Below are positions 5,250-11,907 of a DNA stretch of 12,531 nt, piece by piece. The position numbers and the translations under genes are program-made. A model generated the notes under the pieces. That model did not search any database, was not told the origin of the DNA, and saw only the letters and a list, made by a program, of their open reading frames with translations. The DNA is from an uncultured Bacilli bacterium. GTDB taxonomy: Bacteria > Bacillota_I > Bacilli_A > RF39 > UBA660. The stretch spans positions 1-12,531 of the forward strand of contig CANUCD010000021.1 in NCBI GenBank assembly GCA_947856335.1, given 5' to 3'. Position 1 is the first letter of the stretch; each line of letters begins with the position of its first letter.

Positions 5250-7172
5250 TTATTTAAGCAAGTATTTATACATATTATATTTAATCATATTAGCACTCAT
5301 AGTAAAACGGTTCGCTACTAAATTATTCATCTTTGTGACATATTCTTCAGTATTCTCTATAGTTATACCCTCTTTTGCTGTGAACTTGCCATTTTTATAT
5401 GTACCTAAATCACTTACCCAGCTACGATTAGAAAATATTGCTAAGCCTTCTTCTTCACTTAATATATCTTTTCCCATTAGTAATCTTGAGTCATATTCAA
5501 TACCAAATAAATTTAAGATAGTTGGTAAAACGTCTATTTCACTTCCTACTTTATTTACTTCGACTCTATCCATTTTATTGTTCCAAAGAATAAAATTACT
5601 GCGATTTACTTCTATTATTTCATCCCTTTTATAAGTGCTTAATTCGTTTATTTCGTCTATTGTTAAAGTATAAGGGTAATGGTCACCAACAAGGGCTATT
5701 ACTGTATCATCTAACAAGCTTTCTTCTTCAAGTCCAGTTATTAAAGCTTCTAGGGCTCTATCTAATTCTATTTGGGTTGCTAAATAAGCTTTAACATTAT
5801 TAGAATATGGTAAATCAGCGACTAAATCTTTATTCTTTAGAGCAATACTATTACCAGTTGAGTTATATGCATAGGGAGCATGACCTGATACTGTTACATA
5901 GTAAGTTACAAATGGAGTATTATCTTTGTATAGTGGAAGTGTTTCTTTAATCATATCAACATCACTTGGAAGCCAACGACAATTTATTAAATCTTCCATA
6001 CCATTTCCACAACCTAAATAATTAGAAAAACCTAAAGTTGCCATTGTTTTTTGTCTACTATAGTAAGTATATGTCCAATTATGGTATCCATATGCTTTAT
6101 AACCTATATTGCTAAAAGCATTACCTAAACCATAGGAAATAGTTGGTTGATATTTTTTCCAATCAGATAAAATAGATTGAGTGGGAATAAGTCCAGTTGT
6201 CGCTTGAAACTCTCCTCCAGTTGTACTTAGAAAAACAGGAGAATAAAAATTGTTAAAAACAAAACTTTCATTTGTTAGTTTATATAGTGTTGGAGTAAGA
6301 TTGGGAGAGACTGCAATCATGTTAAAACCCTCAGCAAGTATAAATATTAAATTTTTTCCTTTAAATATTCCAGTATATTCATTTTTGTTCGTTGGATTAG
6401 TATTTTTAATATATTCTAGAGTTTGTTTGATATTATTATTTTGTTCATTTTTTATTAAAGTGTCTAAATCTAGTTTAATCTCATTATATGTTACTTCCGT
6501 GGTAGTAGGTTCTTCTTCTATTATATCTGGTTCTTTAGTCGTTATTAGTTTTTCTTCAAAACCAAATAATACTCGTTTTATATCTAGTCTTGTGTAAGTA
6601 AATAAACCAAATGTTTCTACGGTTTTAGCTTCACTGTTAATATTGTAATATAGGTTATAAGGAGAATATGTCTCATCTTTGTTAATAAATAAAGAAAATA
6701 GTGAAGATATCCATATAACAGGAATAAAAATAAAGCTTATAATGATAAATTTTAGTGATTTTCTCTCAAAGTTTAGTTTCTTTCTTAAAATAATAAGAAG
6801 TATTAAAGGGATAAGATATAATAAAACTATCCAGAGATTTTTAATAATAATATCAAAAATAATATTTGTAAAATCTAGAGCATTACTAGCAAGTCCTAAA
6901 GTGTTAAAAGAAAAGATGTTGCTAAATAAACGATTAAAGAAAAATTGGAAACAATAATAAAATATAAAGATAATTGTAATAATATAGGTTAGTACTTTGT
7001 TTCCTTTGTTTTTAAAGATATTTGTTAGAAGAAATAAAATTAAAATAAGGGGTATACTAAATAAGAGGGTTAAAAAAAGCCCATTTATACTTTTGGTTAT
7101 AAATATCTTTGAAAGCATTTCTAGGTAAAGTACTAGAAAAGTTAAATAAAAGCAAGAACTAAATTTCTTCAT
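5250..7172 (-). CDS. LtaS-family lipoteichoic acid synthase / phosphoglycerol transferase
   Basis: LtaS-type enzymes polymerise glycerol-phosphate from phosphatidylglycerol outside the membrane. The 640-residue product has the classic layout. Five N-terminal membrane helices lie at about 5-26, 30-52, 59-80, 105-130 and 140-163. A juxtamembrane linker with an acidic/Thr stretch (214-228) follows, then an extracellular sulfatase-fold domain from about 273. Expected metal and catalytic residues are visible: E281 in LAEGF, the nucleophile T317 in TTGGEF (usual form TSDxE), H431 in SGHAPY, and D497-H498 in VGDHYP. GYHNWTYTYYSRQKTM (362-377) matches the region of substrate contacts. The start is ATG 7170-7172, with AGGTGA at 7180-7185 and TATAAT at 7192-7197. 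Whether it makes true lipoteichoic acid or modifies another glycolipid cannot be told. Confidence 0.88.
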   Translation of the reverse strand: MKKFSSCFYLTFLVLYLEMLSKIFITKSINGLFLTLLFSIPLILILFLLTNIFKNKGNKVLTYIITIIFIFYYCFQFFFNRLFSNIFSFNTLGLASNALDFTNIIFDIIIKNLWIVLLYLIPLILLIILRKKLNFERKSLKFIIISFIFIPVIWISSLFSLFINKDETYSPYNLYYNINSEAKTVETFGLFTYTRLDIKRVLFGFEEKLITTKEPDIIEEEPTTTEVTYNEIKLDLDTLIKNEQNNNIKQTLEYIKNTNPTNKNEYTGIFKGKNLIFILAEGFNMIAVSPNLTPTLYKLTNESFVFNNFYSPVFLSTTGGEFQATTGLIPTQSILSDWKKYQPTISYGLGNAFSNIGYKAYGYHNWTYTYYSRQKTMATLGFSNYLGCGNGMEDLINCRWLPSDVDMIKETLPLYKDNTPFVTYYVTVSGHAPYAYNSTGNSIALKNKDLVADLPYSNNVKAYLATQIELDRALEALITGLEEESLLDDTVIALVGDHYPYTLTIDEINELSTYKRDEIIEVNRSNFILWNNKMDRVEVNKVGSEIDVLPTILNLFGIEYDSRLLMGKDILSEEEGLAIFSNRSWVSDLGTYKNGKFTAKEGITIENTEEYVTKMNNLVANRFTMSANMIKYNMYKYLLK

Positions 7173-7191
7173 TTGTTTTTCACCTAGAATT

Positions 7192-7197
7192 ATTATA
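7192..7197 (-). promoter_or_regulatory. -10 element for the ltaS-like gene
   Basis: A perfect TATAAT on the minus strand 19 bp before the start codon. No good -35 is seen at 16-18 bp. Confidence 0.5.
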
Positions 7198-7229
7198 CCA
7201 AACTTTTGGATTTTTTAAAGATTTATCTT

Positions 7230-7256
7230 TTGATATTTGATATTTTTGTGTATAAT
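7230..7256 (+). promoter_or_regulatory. Promoter for the small gene-uvrB unit
   Basis: TTGATA (7230-7235) and a perfect TATAAT (7251-7256), with a short 15-bp spacer. No LexA-type (GAAC-N4-GTTC) box is visible around it, so SOS control of uvrB is not supported here. Confidence 0.5.
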
Positions 7257-7287
7257 TATGTTGTATTTATTTGTTAAGGAGAAGTTT

Positions 7288-7431
7288 ATGGATGATTTTA
7301 TTAAGTTTCTTTTAGTTACTGGTCAAATAGATGAAGTATTTTTTGGTAAGAAAAAAGAAGAAGAGACAATGACACTTAAAAGAACACTAGATAAAGAAAG
7401 CGATAATAAAAAAGATAATAGTGATAAATAG
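7288..7431 (+). CDS. Small protein of 47 residues upstream of uvrB
   Basis: The start chosen is ATG 7288-7290, which has AAGGAGA at 7276-7282; a longer reading from 7237 would begin inside the promoter. The peptide opens MDDFIKFLLVTGQIDEVFFG, a short amphipathic or hydrophobic stretch, then becomes highly charged (KKKEEE at 21-26 and a Lys/Asp-rich tail). It is too short and not hydrophobic enough to be a firm membrane protein. It ends with TAG 11 bp before uvrB, and the uvrB ribosome site overlaps this stop, so translation may be coupled. I do not recognise a family. Confidence 0.65.
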   Translation: MDDFIKFLLVTGQIDEVFFGKKKEEETMTLKRTLDKESDNKKDNSDK

Positions 7432-7442
7432 GAGGTATTTAT

Positions 7443-9389
7443 ATGTTTCAATTAGTATCTAAATACAAACCTAGTGGAGATCAACCACAGGCGATTGAAA
7501 AGCTTGTTAAAGGTATTTTAGATGGGAAAAAAGAACAAGTTTTACTGGGTGCTACTGGTACTGGTAAGACATTTACAATTGCTAATGTGATTAAAAACGT
7601 AAATAAACCAACTTTAGTTTTAGCACATAATAAAACTTTAGCAGGACAGTTATATTCAGAATTAAAAGAATTATTTCCTAATAATCATGTAGAATATTTT
7701 GTTTCCTACTATGATTATTATCAACCAGAAGCATATGTACCATCTAGTGATACTTATATTGAGAAAGATGCATCAATAAATGATGAAATTGATGAGTTAA
7801 GACATAGTGCTACTAGTGCGCTTATCAATTACCAAGATGTAATAGTTGTTGCTAGTGTATCTTGTATTTATGGTATTGGGGAAAAAGAGGAATATGAAAA
7901 GTCCATGCTTGTTTTAAATGTTGGTCAAAATATGAAGAGAAATGATATTATTAACCGATTAGTTGATATGACTTATGAGAGAAATGAACTTGATTTTCAT
8001 AGAGGTACATTTAGAAGTAGGGGTGATACTATTGATATTATACCTGCTAATGAGCATGCAAGTGGAATTAGGATTCAATTATTTGGTGATGAAATTGATA
8101 GAATTAGTACTTTTGATCCAGTAACAGGTGTTATTATTAGTGATAAAAAGACAGTTACTATTTCGCCTGCTTCACACTTTGTTACAAGTCCCGAAAAGTT
8201 AGAGGAAGCAATTAGAAGAATTGAAGAAGAACTTAAAAGTAGACTTGCCGAATTAAAGGCGCAAGGAAAACTAATAGAAGAACAACGTCTGCGAGAAAGA
8301 ACAAATTATGATATTGAGATGCTTAAAGAGACTGGTTTTTGTAATGGAGTTGAAAATTATTCGAGACATCTTGCTTTAAGGGCAGCTGGAGAAACTCCTA
8401 CTTGTTTGATTGATTTTTTTCCTCGGGATTTCCTACTTGTGGTAGATGAATCTCATGTTACTTTACCACAAGTTAGAGGTATGTATAATGGAGATAGAAT
8501 GCGTAAACAAACCTTAGTTGATTATGGATTTAGACTACCTAGTGCTTTAGATAATAGACCTCTTAATTTTCAGGAATTTGAAAGCAAAATAAATCAAGCT
8601 ATTTATGTATCAGCTACACCTGGGGAGTATGAACTTGAACATACTAATAATGAATATGTTGAACAAATTATTAGACCTACTGGGTTACTTGATCCAACAA
8701 TCGAGGTTAAACCAACTGAGGGACAAATTGATGATATTATTGATGAAATTAGAAAGAGAATTGAAAAAAATGAACGAGTTTTAATTACTACGCTTACTAT
8801 TAGAATGAGTGAAGAATTAACAAATTATTTAAAAGAAATGGGTATTAAAGTAGCATATTTACACAGTGAGATTAAAACACTAGAAAGACTTAAAATAATT
8901 AGAGAGCTTAGACTTGGAACTTATGATTGTATTGTCGGTATTAACTTGCTTAGAGAAGGACTTGATATACCAGAAGTTAGTTTAATATGTATATTAGATG
9001 CTGATAAACAAGGTTTCCTTAGAAGTGAGAGAAGTCTTATTCAAACAATTGGTAGAGCTGCTAGAAATCAAAATGGACATGTTATTATGTATGCAGATAC
9101 TGTAAGCTTAGCGATGGATGAGGCAATTAAAGAGACAGCTAGACGTAGGAAAATACAAGAACAATATAACGCTATGCATAATATCACACCTAAAACAATT
9201 TCTAAAGATATTAAAGAGGTTGTTTCTAATGAAATTGAGGCAAAAGCTCAAAAACCTAAGATGAGTAAAAAAGAAAAAGAACAAATTCTTGTTACTTTAG
9301 AAACTGAAATGAAAGAAGCTGCTAAAAACTTAGATTTTGAGAGAGCTATGGAACTTAGAGATATTTTATTTGAGATGAAAGCTAATTAA
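7443..9389 (+). CDS. uvrB: Excinuclease ABC subunit B
   Basis: UvrB is the damage-verifying helicase-like subunit of nucleotide excision repair; UvrA loads it and UvrC then nicks the strand. The 648-residue protein shows every hallmark. Walker A is GATGTGKT at 36-43. The beta-hairpin segment YYDYYQPEAY is at 89-98. The DEAD-type box DESH is at 335-338 and SATPGEYE at 390-397. The helicase motifs run through INLLREGLDIPE (500-511) and QTIGRAARN (534-542). The C-terminal UVR motif that contacts UvrC is at about 617-648. Length is typical or slightly short. ATG 7443 is preceded by AGGAGGT (7430-7436). It is co-transcribed with a 47-residue small gene; no uvrA follows, as the next gene is convergent. 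Confidence 0.98.
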   Translation: MFQLVSKYKPSGDQPQAIEKLVKGILDGKKEQVLLGATGTGKTFTIANVIKNVNKPTLVLAHNKTLAGQLYSELKELFPNNHVEYFVSYYDYYQPEAYVPSSDTYIEKDASINDEIDELRHSATSALINYQDVIVVASVSCIYGIGEKEEYEKSMLVLNVGQNMKRNDIINRLVDMTYERNELDFHRGTFRSRGDTIDIIPANEHASGIRIQLFGDEIDRISTFDPVTGVIISDKKTVTISPASHFVTSPEKLEEAIRRIEEELKSRLAELKAQGKLIEEQRLRERTNYDIEMLKETGFCNGVENYSRHLALRAAGETPTCLIDFFPRDFLLVVDESHVTLPQVRGMYNGDRMRKQTLVDYGFRLPSALDNRPLNFQEFESKINQAIYVSATPGEYELEHTNNEYVEQIIRPTGLLDPTIEVKPTEGQIDDIIDEIRKRIEKNERVLITTLTIRMSEELTNYLKEMGIKVAYLHSEIKTLERLKIIRELRLGTYDCIVGINLLREGLDIPEVSLICILDADKQGFLRSERSLIQTIGRAARNQNGHVIMYADTVSLAMDEAIKETARRRKIQEQYNAMHNITPKTISKDIKEVVSNEIEAKAQKPKMSKKEKEQILVTLETEMKEAAKNLDFERAMELRDILFEMKAN

Positions 9390-9424
9390 AAACGTGAAGT
9401 ATTTAAGGTTTACTTCACATTTTT
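9388..9424. terminator. Bidirectional terminator between uvrB and smsB
   Basis: A perfect 8-bp stem (9394-9401 with 9411-9418) and a 9-nt loop, flanked by A-run 9388-9392 and T-run 9420-9424, so it can end transcripts of both convergent genes. Confidence 0.85.
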
Positions 9425-9430
9425 ATTACT

Positions 9431-10342
9431 CTATTTTAAAAATCCTTTAATAATAACTTCTTCTGCTTCACTTTCATTTAAACCTAAACTCATCAATTTG
9501 TTTAATTCATCACCTGCTATTTTTCCTATTGCAGCTTCATGAATTAAATTAGCGTCAATATTTTTAGCATATATTTCAGGTATTGCTTTTACCATACCAT
9601 TATCTTTAATAATAGCATCACATTCAACATGAGCATAACACTTAGTATTTCCAATTATACTAGATTTGAATTCTTGAAAAGAATTATTTTCAGCAACACT
9701 TCTACTTGTCACATGAACACTAGCATTTTCGCCATTTAAAGTAACATTAAACTCTGTTTTTGCTTGCTCATTACCACTTGTTAGAATTTTTTCGCTAATT
9801 TCTAGAGTAGCATTTTCTTCTAAAGTGGCATTAGTTATGCGAATAGTATTATCAACCCCTTTTATTTGGGTACTATCCATATTCATTGTAGATGATTTTT
9901 TCATAATAATTTCAGTTGTTGGATTTAGATTTCTTTTCTTTCCTTTGCCATTACCAAAATGTTTTTCAACATATTTAACTTTAGCATTTTCTTCTAAGAA
10001 AAAACGATGAATTCCATCATGAGCAGTCATTTTATCTTCATCACTGTGAATTCCACATCCAGCAAGAATTATAACATTAGCATTTTTACCTATATGAAAA
10101 TCATTATATACTGTTTCTTTTAGACCACTTTTAGTAATAATAACAGGTATATGAATAATACCAAAAAGGGTATTTTCCTTAACATATATATCTAAACCAC
10201 TTTTATCCTCTTTGGGAATAATACTTACATAAGAATTTACTTGACGAGCAATACTTTCACCATTTTTGCGAATATTATATACTTCAGCTTCATTTAATGT
10301 TGGGCTAATCTCATTTAATAGATTTTTATCTGTTTGATTCAT
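9431..10342 (-). CDS. smsB: Short SufB/SufD-family Fe-S scaffold protein (SmsB-like)
   Basis: The protein has 303 residues, against about 430-490 for classical SufB and SufD. It corresponds to the beta-helix core and C-terminal part of that family and matches the short archaeal-type SufB-like proteins now called SmsB. Diagnostic stretches are AGCGIHS (94-100), HDGIHRFF (108-115), YVEKHFGNGKG (124-134), STQIKGVDNT (157-166), VTSRSVAENNS (211-221), HVECDAII (238-245) and LIHEAAIGKIAG (266-277). H268-E269 align with the conserved His-Glu near the SufB C-terminus. The position of the SufB assembly Cys (E. coli C405) appears to be Ala here. Its cysteines are C96, C235 and C241. The ATG has AAAGGAGG (10348-10355) and overlaps smsC by 17 bp, so the two are translationally coupled partners. 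The stop is TAG. Confidence 0.88.
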   Translation of the reverse strand: MNQTDKNLLNEISPTLNEAEVYNIRKNGESIARQVNSYVSIIPKEDKSGLDIYVKENTLFGIIHIPVIITKSGLKETVYNDFHIGKNANVIILAGCGIHSDEDKMTAHDGIHRFFLEENAKVKYVEKHFGNGKGKKRNLNPTTEIIMKKSSTMNMDSTQIKGVDNTIRITNATLEENATLEISEKILTSGNEQAKTEFNVTLNGENASVHVTSRSVAENNSFQEFKSSIIGNTKCYAHVECDAIIKDNGMVKAIPEIYAKNIDANLIHEAAIGKIAGDELNKLMSLGLNESEAEEVIIKGFLK

Positions 10343-11039
10343 TTTTGCCTCCTTTAGGACAGGTGGTGTTTAAATATTTTTTTAAAGATTCTTTTGTTCC
10401 TTTTTCTTTTATAGTTCCATTTTCTAATAAAATTATTTCGTCTGCTAAAAGAAATATTCGCTCTTGATGAGAAATAACGATGGTTATTCCCTTTTTTTCT
10501 ACATTAAATTCTTTAAATATATCTGTTAAGTATTTAAAACTCCATAAATCTATTCCTGCCTCTGGTTCATCAAAAATACTTATATGGGGATTTTTAGCTA
10601 TAATAGTAGCAATTTCTATTCTTTTTAATTCTCCACCTGATAGAGATTTATTTAATTCACGATCAATATATTCTTTAGCACATAAGCCTACTTTTGATAA
10701 TATAGCACAAGCTTCTTTTTTAGTTAGTTCTTTTTTAGTAGCTATTTTTAATATGTCATAAATTGTTAATCCTTTAAATGTTACAGGAGTTTGAAAGGCA
10801 AAACCAATTCCTAGATTGGCTCTTTTATCAATGCTTAAATTAGTTATATCTTTACCATTATATAATATATGTCCACTTGTAGGTTTATTTAGTCCCATTA
10901 TTATTTTGGCAAGGGTTGATTTACCACTTCCATTAGGACCTGTTATACAATAAAATTTATTATCTTCTAGGGTTAAATTTATATGATTTAATATCATTTT
11001 ATTATCTTTTTTGAAACATAGTTCTTTTAATTCTAACAT
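10326..11039 (-). CDS. smsC: SufC-like ABC ATPase of Fe-S cluster assembly (SmsC-like)
   Basis: This soluble ABC-type ATPase should drive Fe-S cluster assembly on its SufB-like partner. The 237-residue chain carries Walker A GPNGSGKST (34-42), Q-loop Q83 in AFQTPVTF, signature SLSGGELKR (132-140), Walker B ISIFDEPEAGID (153-164) and H-loop H191 in ISHQE. FDEPEAGID and SGGELKRIEIA are SufC-type variants rather than transporter-type. No membrane permease is nearby, and the next gene, overlapping by 17 bp, is the scaffold. It has five cysteines (8, 31, 111, 120, 227); C227 in the TTCPKGG tail may be of interest for metal binding. The ATG 11037-11039 has a GGAAGG-type ribosome site, about 30 bp behind a consensus promoter. 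No cysteine desulfurase, SufU or SufE gene is present in the window. Confidence 0.92.
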   Translation of the reverse strand: MLELKELCFKKDNKMILNHINLTLEDNKFYCITGPNGSGKSTLAKIIMGLNKPTSGHILYNGKDITNLSIDKRANLGIGFAFQTPVTFKGLTIYDILKIATKKELTKKEACAILSKVGLCAKEYIDRELNKSLSGGELKRIEIATIIAKNPHISIFDEPEAGIDLWSFKYLTDIFKEFNVEKKGITIVISHQERIFLLADEIILLENGTIKEKGTKESLKKYLNTTCPKGGKNESNR

Positions 11040-11074
11040 AATAATCCTTCCTAATTCGCTTTATAGCTAAAATA

Positions 11075-11103
11075 ATTATATAATTCCCTTTTTTAATTGT
11101 CAA
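11075..11103 (-). promoter_or_regulatory. Perfect-consensus sigma-A promoter for smsCB
   Basis: On the minus strand TTGACA (11098-11103) and TATAAT (11075-11080) with exactly 17 bp between: consensus at all twelve positions and spacing. High basal transcription is expected. I saw no IscR- or Fur-like dyad covering it. Confidence 0.92.
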
Positions 11104-11117
11104 GATTGCGATTTTTG

Positions 11118-11146
11118 TTGGAATTTTAACTTGTTAGTGATATAAT
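11118..11146 (+). promoter_or_regulatory. Extended -10 promoter for the 35-residue basic protein
   Basis: TTGGAA (11118-11123), a 17-bp spacer and TGA-TATAAT, with the perfect -10 at 11141-11146 and the TG of an extended -10. It lies 35 bp before the TTG start and diverges from the smsCB promoter. Confidence 0.8.
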
Positions 11147-11180
11147 TGTTTCTAGTTGTGGTTTATAGGAGGTGGATAAT

Positions 11181-11288
11181 TTGAAAACTTATAAAGCTAA
11201 TTTACCAAAAGGTGTTAAAAAGATGTTTGCTAGAAAAAAAGGAGTTAAAGTTAGACTTATCAATAAAAATTTAAAGAAAAATAAATAA
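11181..11288 (+). CDS. Very basic small protein of 35 residues (TTG start)
   Basis: An ORF of 36 codons including stop starts at TTG 11181-11183, preceded by AGGAGGTGG (11168-11176). It encodes MKTYKANLPKGVKKMFARKK followed by GVKVRLINKNLKKNK. About 15 of its 35 residues are Lys or Arg and none is acidic, so its charge is extreme. It has its own extended -10 promoter, a strong ribosome site and a hairpin terminator starting right after the stop, so it looks like a complete one-gene unit. The composition resembles small ribosomal or RNA-binding proteins, but I cannot match it to a named one. A secreted cationic peptide is less likely, since there is no hydrophobic signal segment. Confidence 0.75.
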   Translation: MKTYKANLPKGVKKMFARKKGVKVRLINKNLKKNK

Positions 11289-11315
11289 AATTAAGTTTTG
11301 AGGCTTAATTTTTTT
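11289..11315. terminator. Terminator after the small basic gene, shared with gatD-like gene
   Basis: A 7-bp (extendable to 9-bp) stem, 11289-11295 with 11304-11310, and an 8-nt loop, followed by a T-run to 11315. On the minus strand it is followed by a U-rich tract and could also end the convergent gatD-like transcript, whose stop is at 11314-11316. Confidence 0.75.
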
Positions 11316-11907
11316 ATTTATTGCATTCTTTAGAAAGGATGTTAATAAAATAATTGCATAGATTATCGTTACGGGCTAAAATAGGTCCTATAATAGAGGT
11401 TGCATAAAAGTTTTGATATTGATATCCTTCCATTTTAGTGCCGTTATTACCACATCCATTATCCATATTAAATAAAATATTTTTAGTTGAATCTATTAAA
11501 TATTCTGTATTTTGAAATCCTTTTATTGTTCCCTTACATAAAGAGGTTGTTGCCATTACATCTAGAACTATTCTTTTATCAAAGTATGCTATATCATATA
11601 AATCTAAGAAGCTAAAAATACTAATAGCATTACCTGTTACTAACATGATTTTTTCTTGTTCAATATAACTTAGAATATCATTTTTATATGGTAACAAGCG
11701 TCTTTTTACATCTTCTAAACTACTTTTTCTACCACTTCCTATATAAATGAAGTCATATTCATTAAAATTTAATTCATCTTCCTTATCAATTTTTATAATT
11801 TCATAAGATATATCCTTTTTATTTAATTCATACGTTATAGCTTTAATGTTTCCAGATTCACCATAAAGAGTTAATTCATCTGGATATAACTGAGCAATTT
11901 TAATCAT
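11314..11907 (-). CDS. GatD-like class-I glutamine amidotransferase homologue lacking catalytic Cys and His
   Basis: GatD supplies ammonia to MurT for amidation of D-glutamate in lipid II. This 197-residue protein is clearly of that family: AQLYPDELTLYGESGN (5-20), IYIGSGR (54-60), GCGNNGTKMEGYQYQN (151-166) and GPILARN (174-180) all match GatD. The nucleophile elbow, CGGYQ in active GatD, reads TGNAI here with Thr at 91. The active-site His of the T-Y-L-H-G-P motif is Ile173. The GFENHxGRT segment is changed to GFQNTEY. Without Cys and His it should not hydrolyse glutamine. The start is ATG 11905-11907, with AAGGAGG at 11914-11920; an upstream in-frame ATG at 11952 lies well inside the MurT-like gene and lacks such a site. 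It overlaps the MurT-like gene by 8 bp. The frame is intact, so it is not a decayed pseudogene. Confidence 0.85.
   Translation of the reverse strand: MIKIAQLYPDELTLYGESGNIKAITYELNKKDISYEIIKIDKEDELNFNEYDFIYIGSGRKSSLEDVKRRLLPYKNDILSYIEQEKIMLVTGNAISIFSFLDLYDIAYFDKRIVLDVMATTSLCKGTIKGFQNTEYLIDSTKNILFNMDNGCGNNGTKMEGYQYQNFYATSIIGPILARNDNLCNYFINILSKECNK

Noticed and set aside
7237..7287. Longer reading of the small gene before uvrB, giving a hydrophobic leader
   Set aside because: It would begin upstream of and run through the -10 element; the internal ATG 7288 has the better ribosome site.
7173..7287. SOS (LexA) box controlling uvrB
   Set aside because: No GAAC-N4-GTTC-type dyad is visible in the region between ltaS and the small gene.
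10326..11039. smsC as a transporter ATPase
   Set aside because: It has no permease partner, carries SufC-type FDEPEAGID and SGGELKR motifs, and overlaps a SufB-family gene.
11314..11907. GatD-like gene as a decaying pseudogene
   Set aside because: The frame is uninterrupted, the ribosome site is strong, the overlap with the MurT-like gene is kept, and non-catalytic motifs are well conserved.
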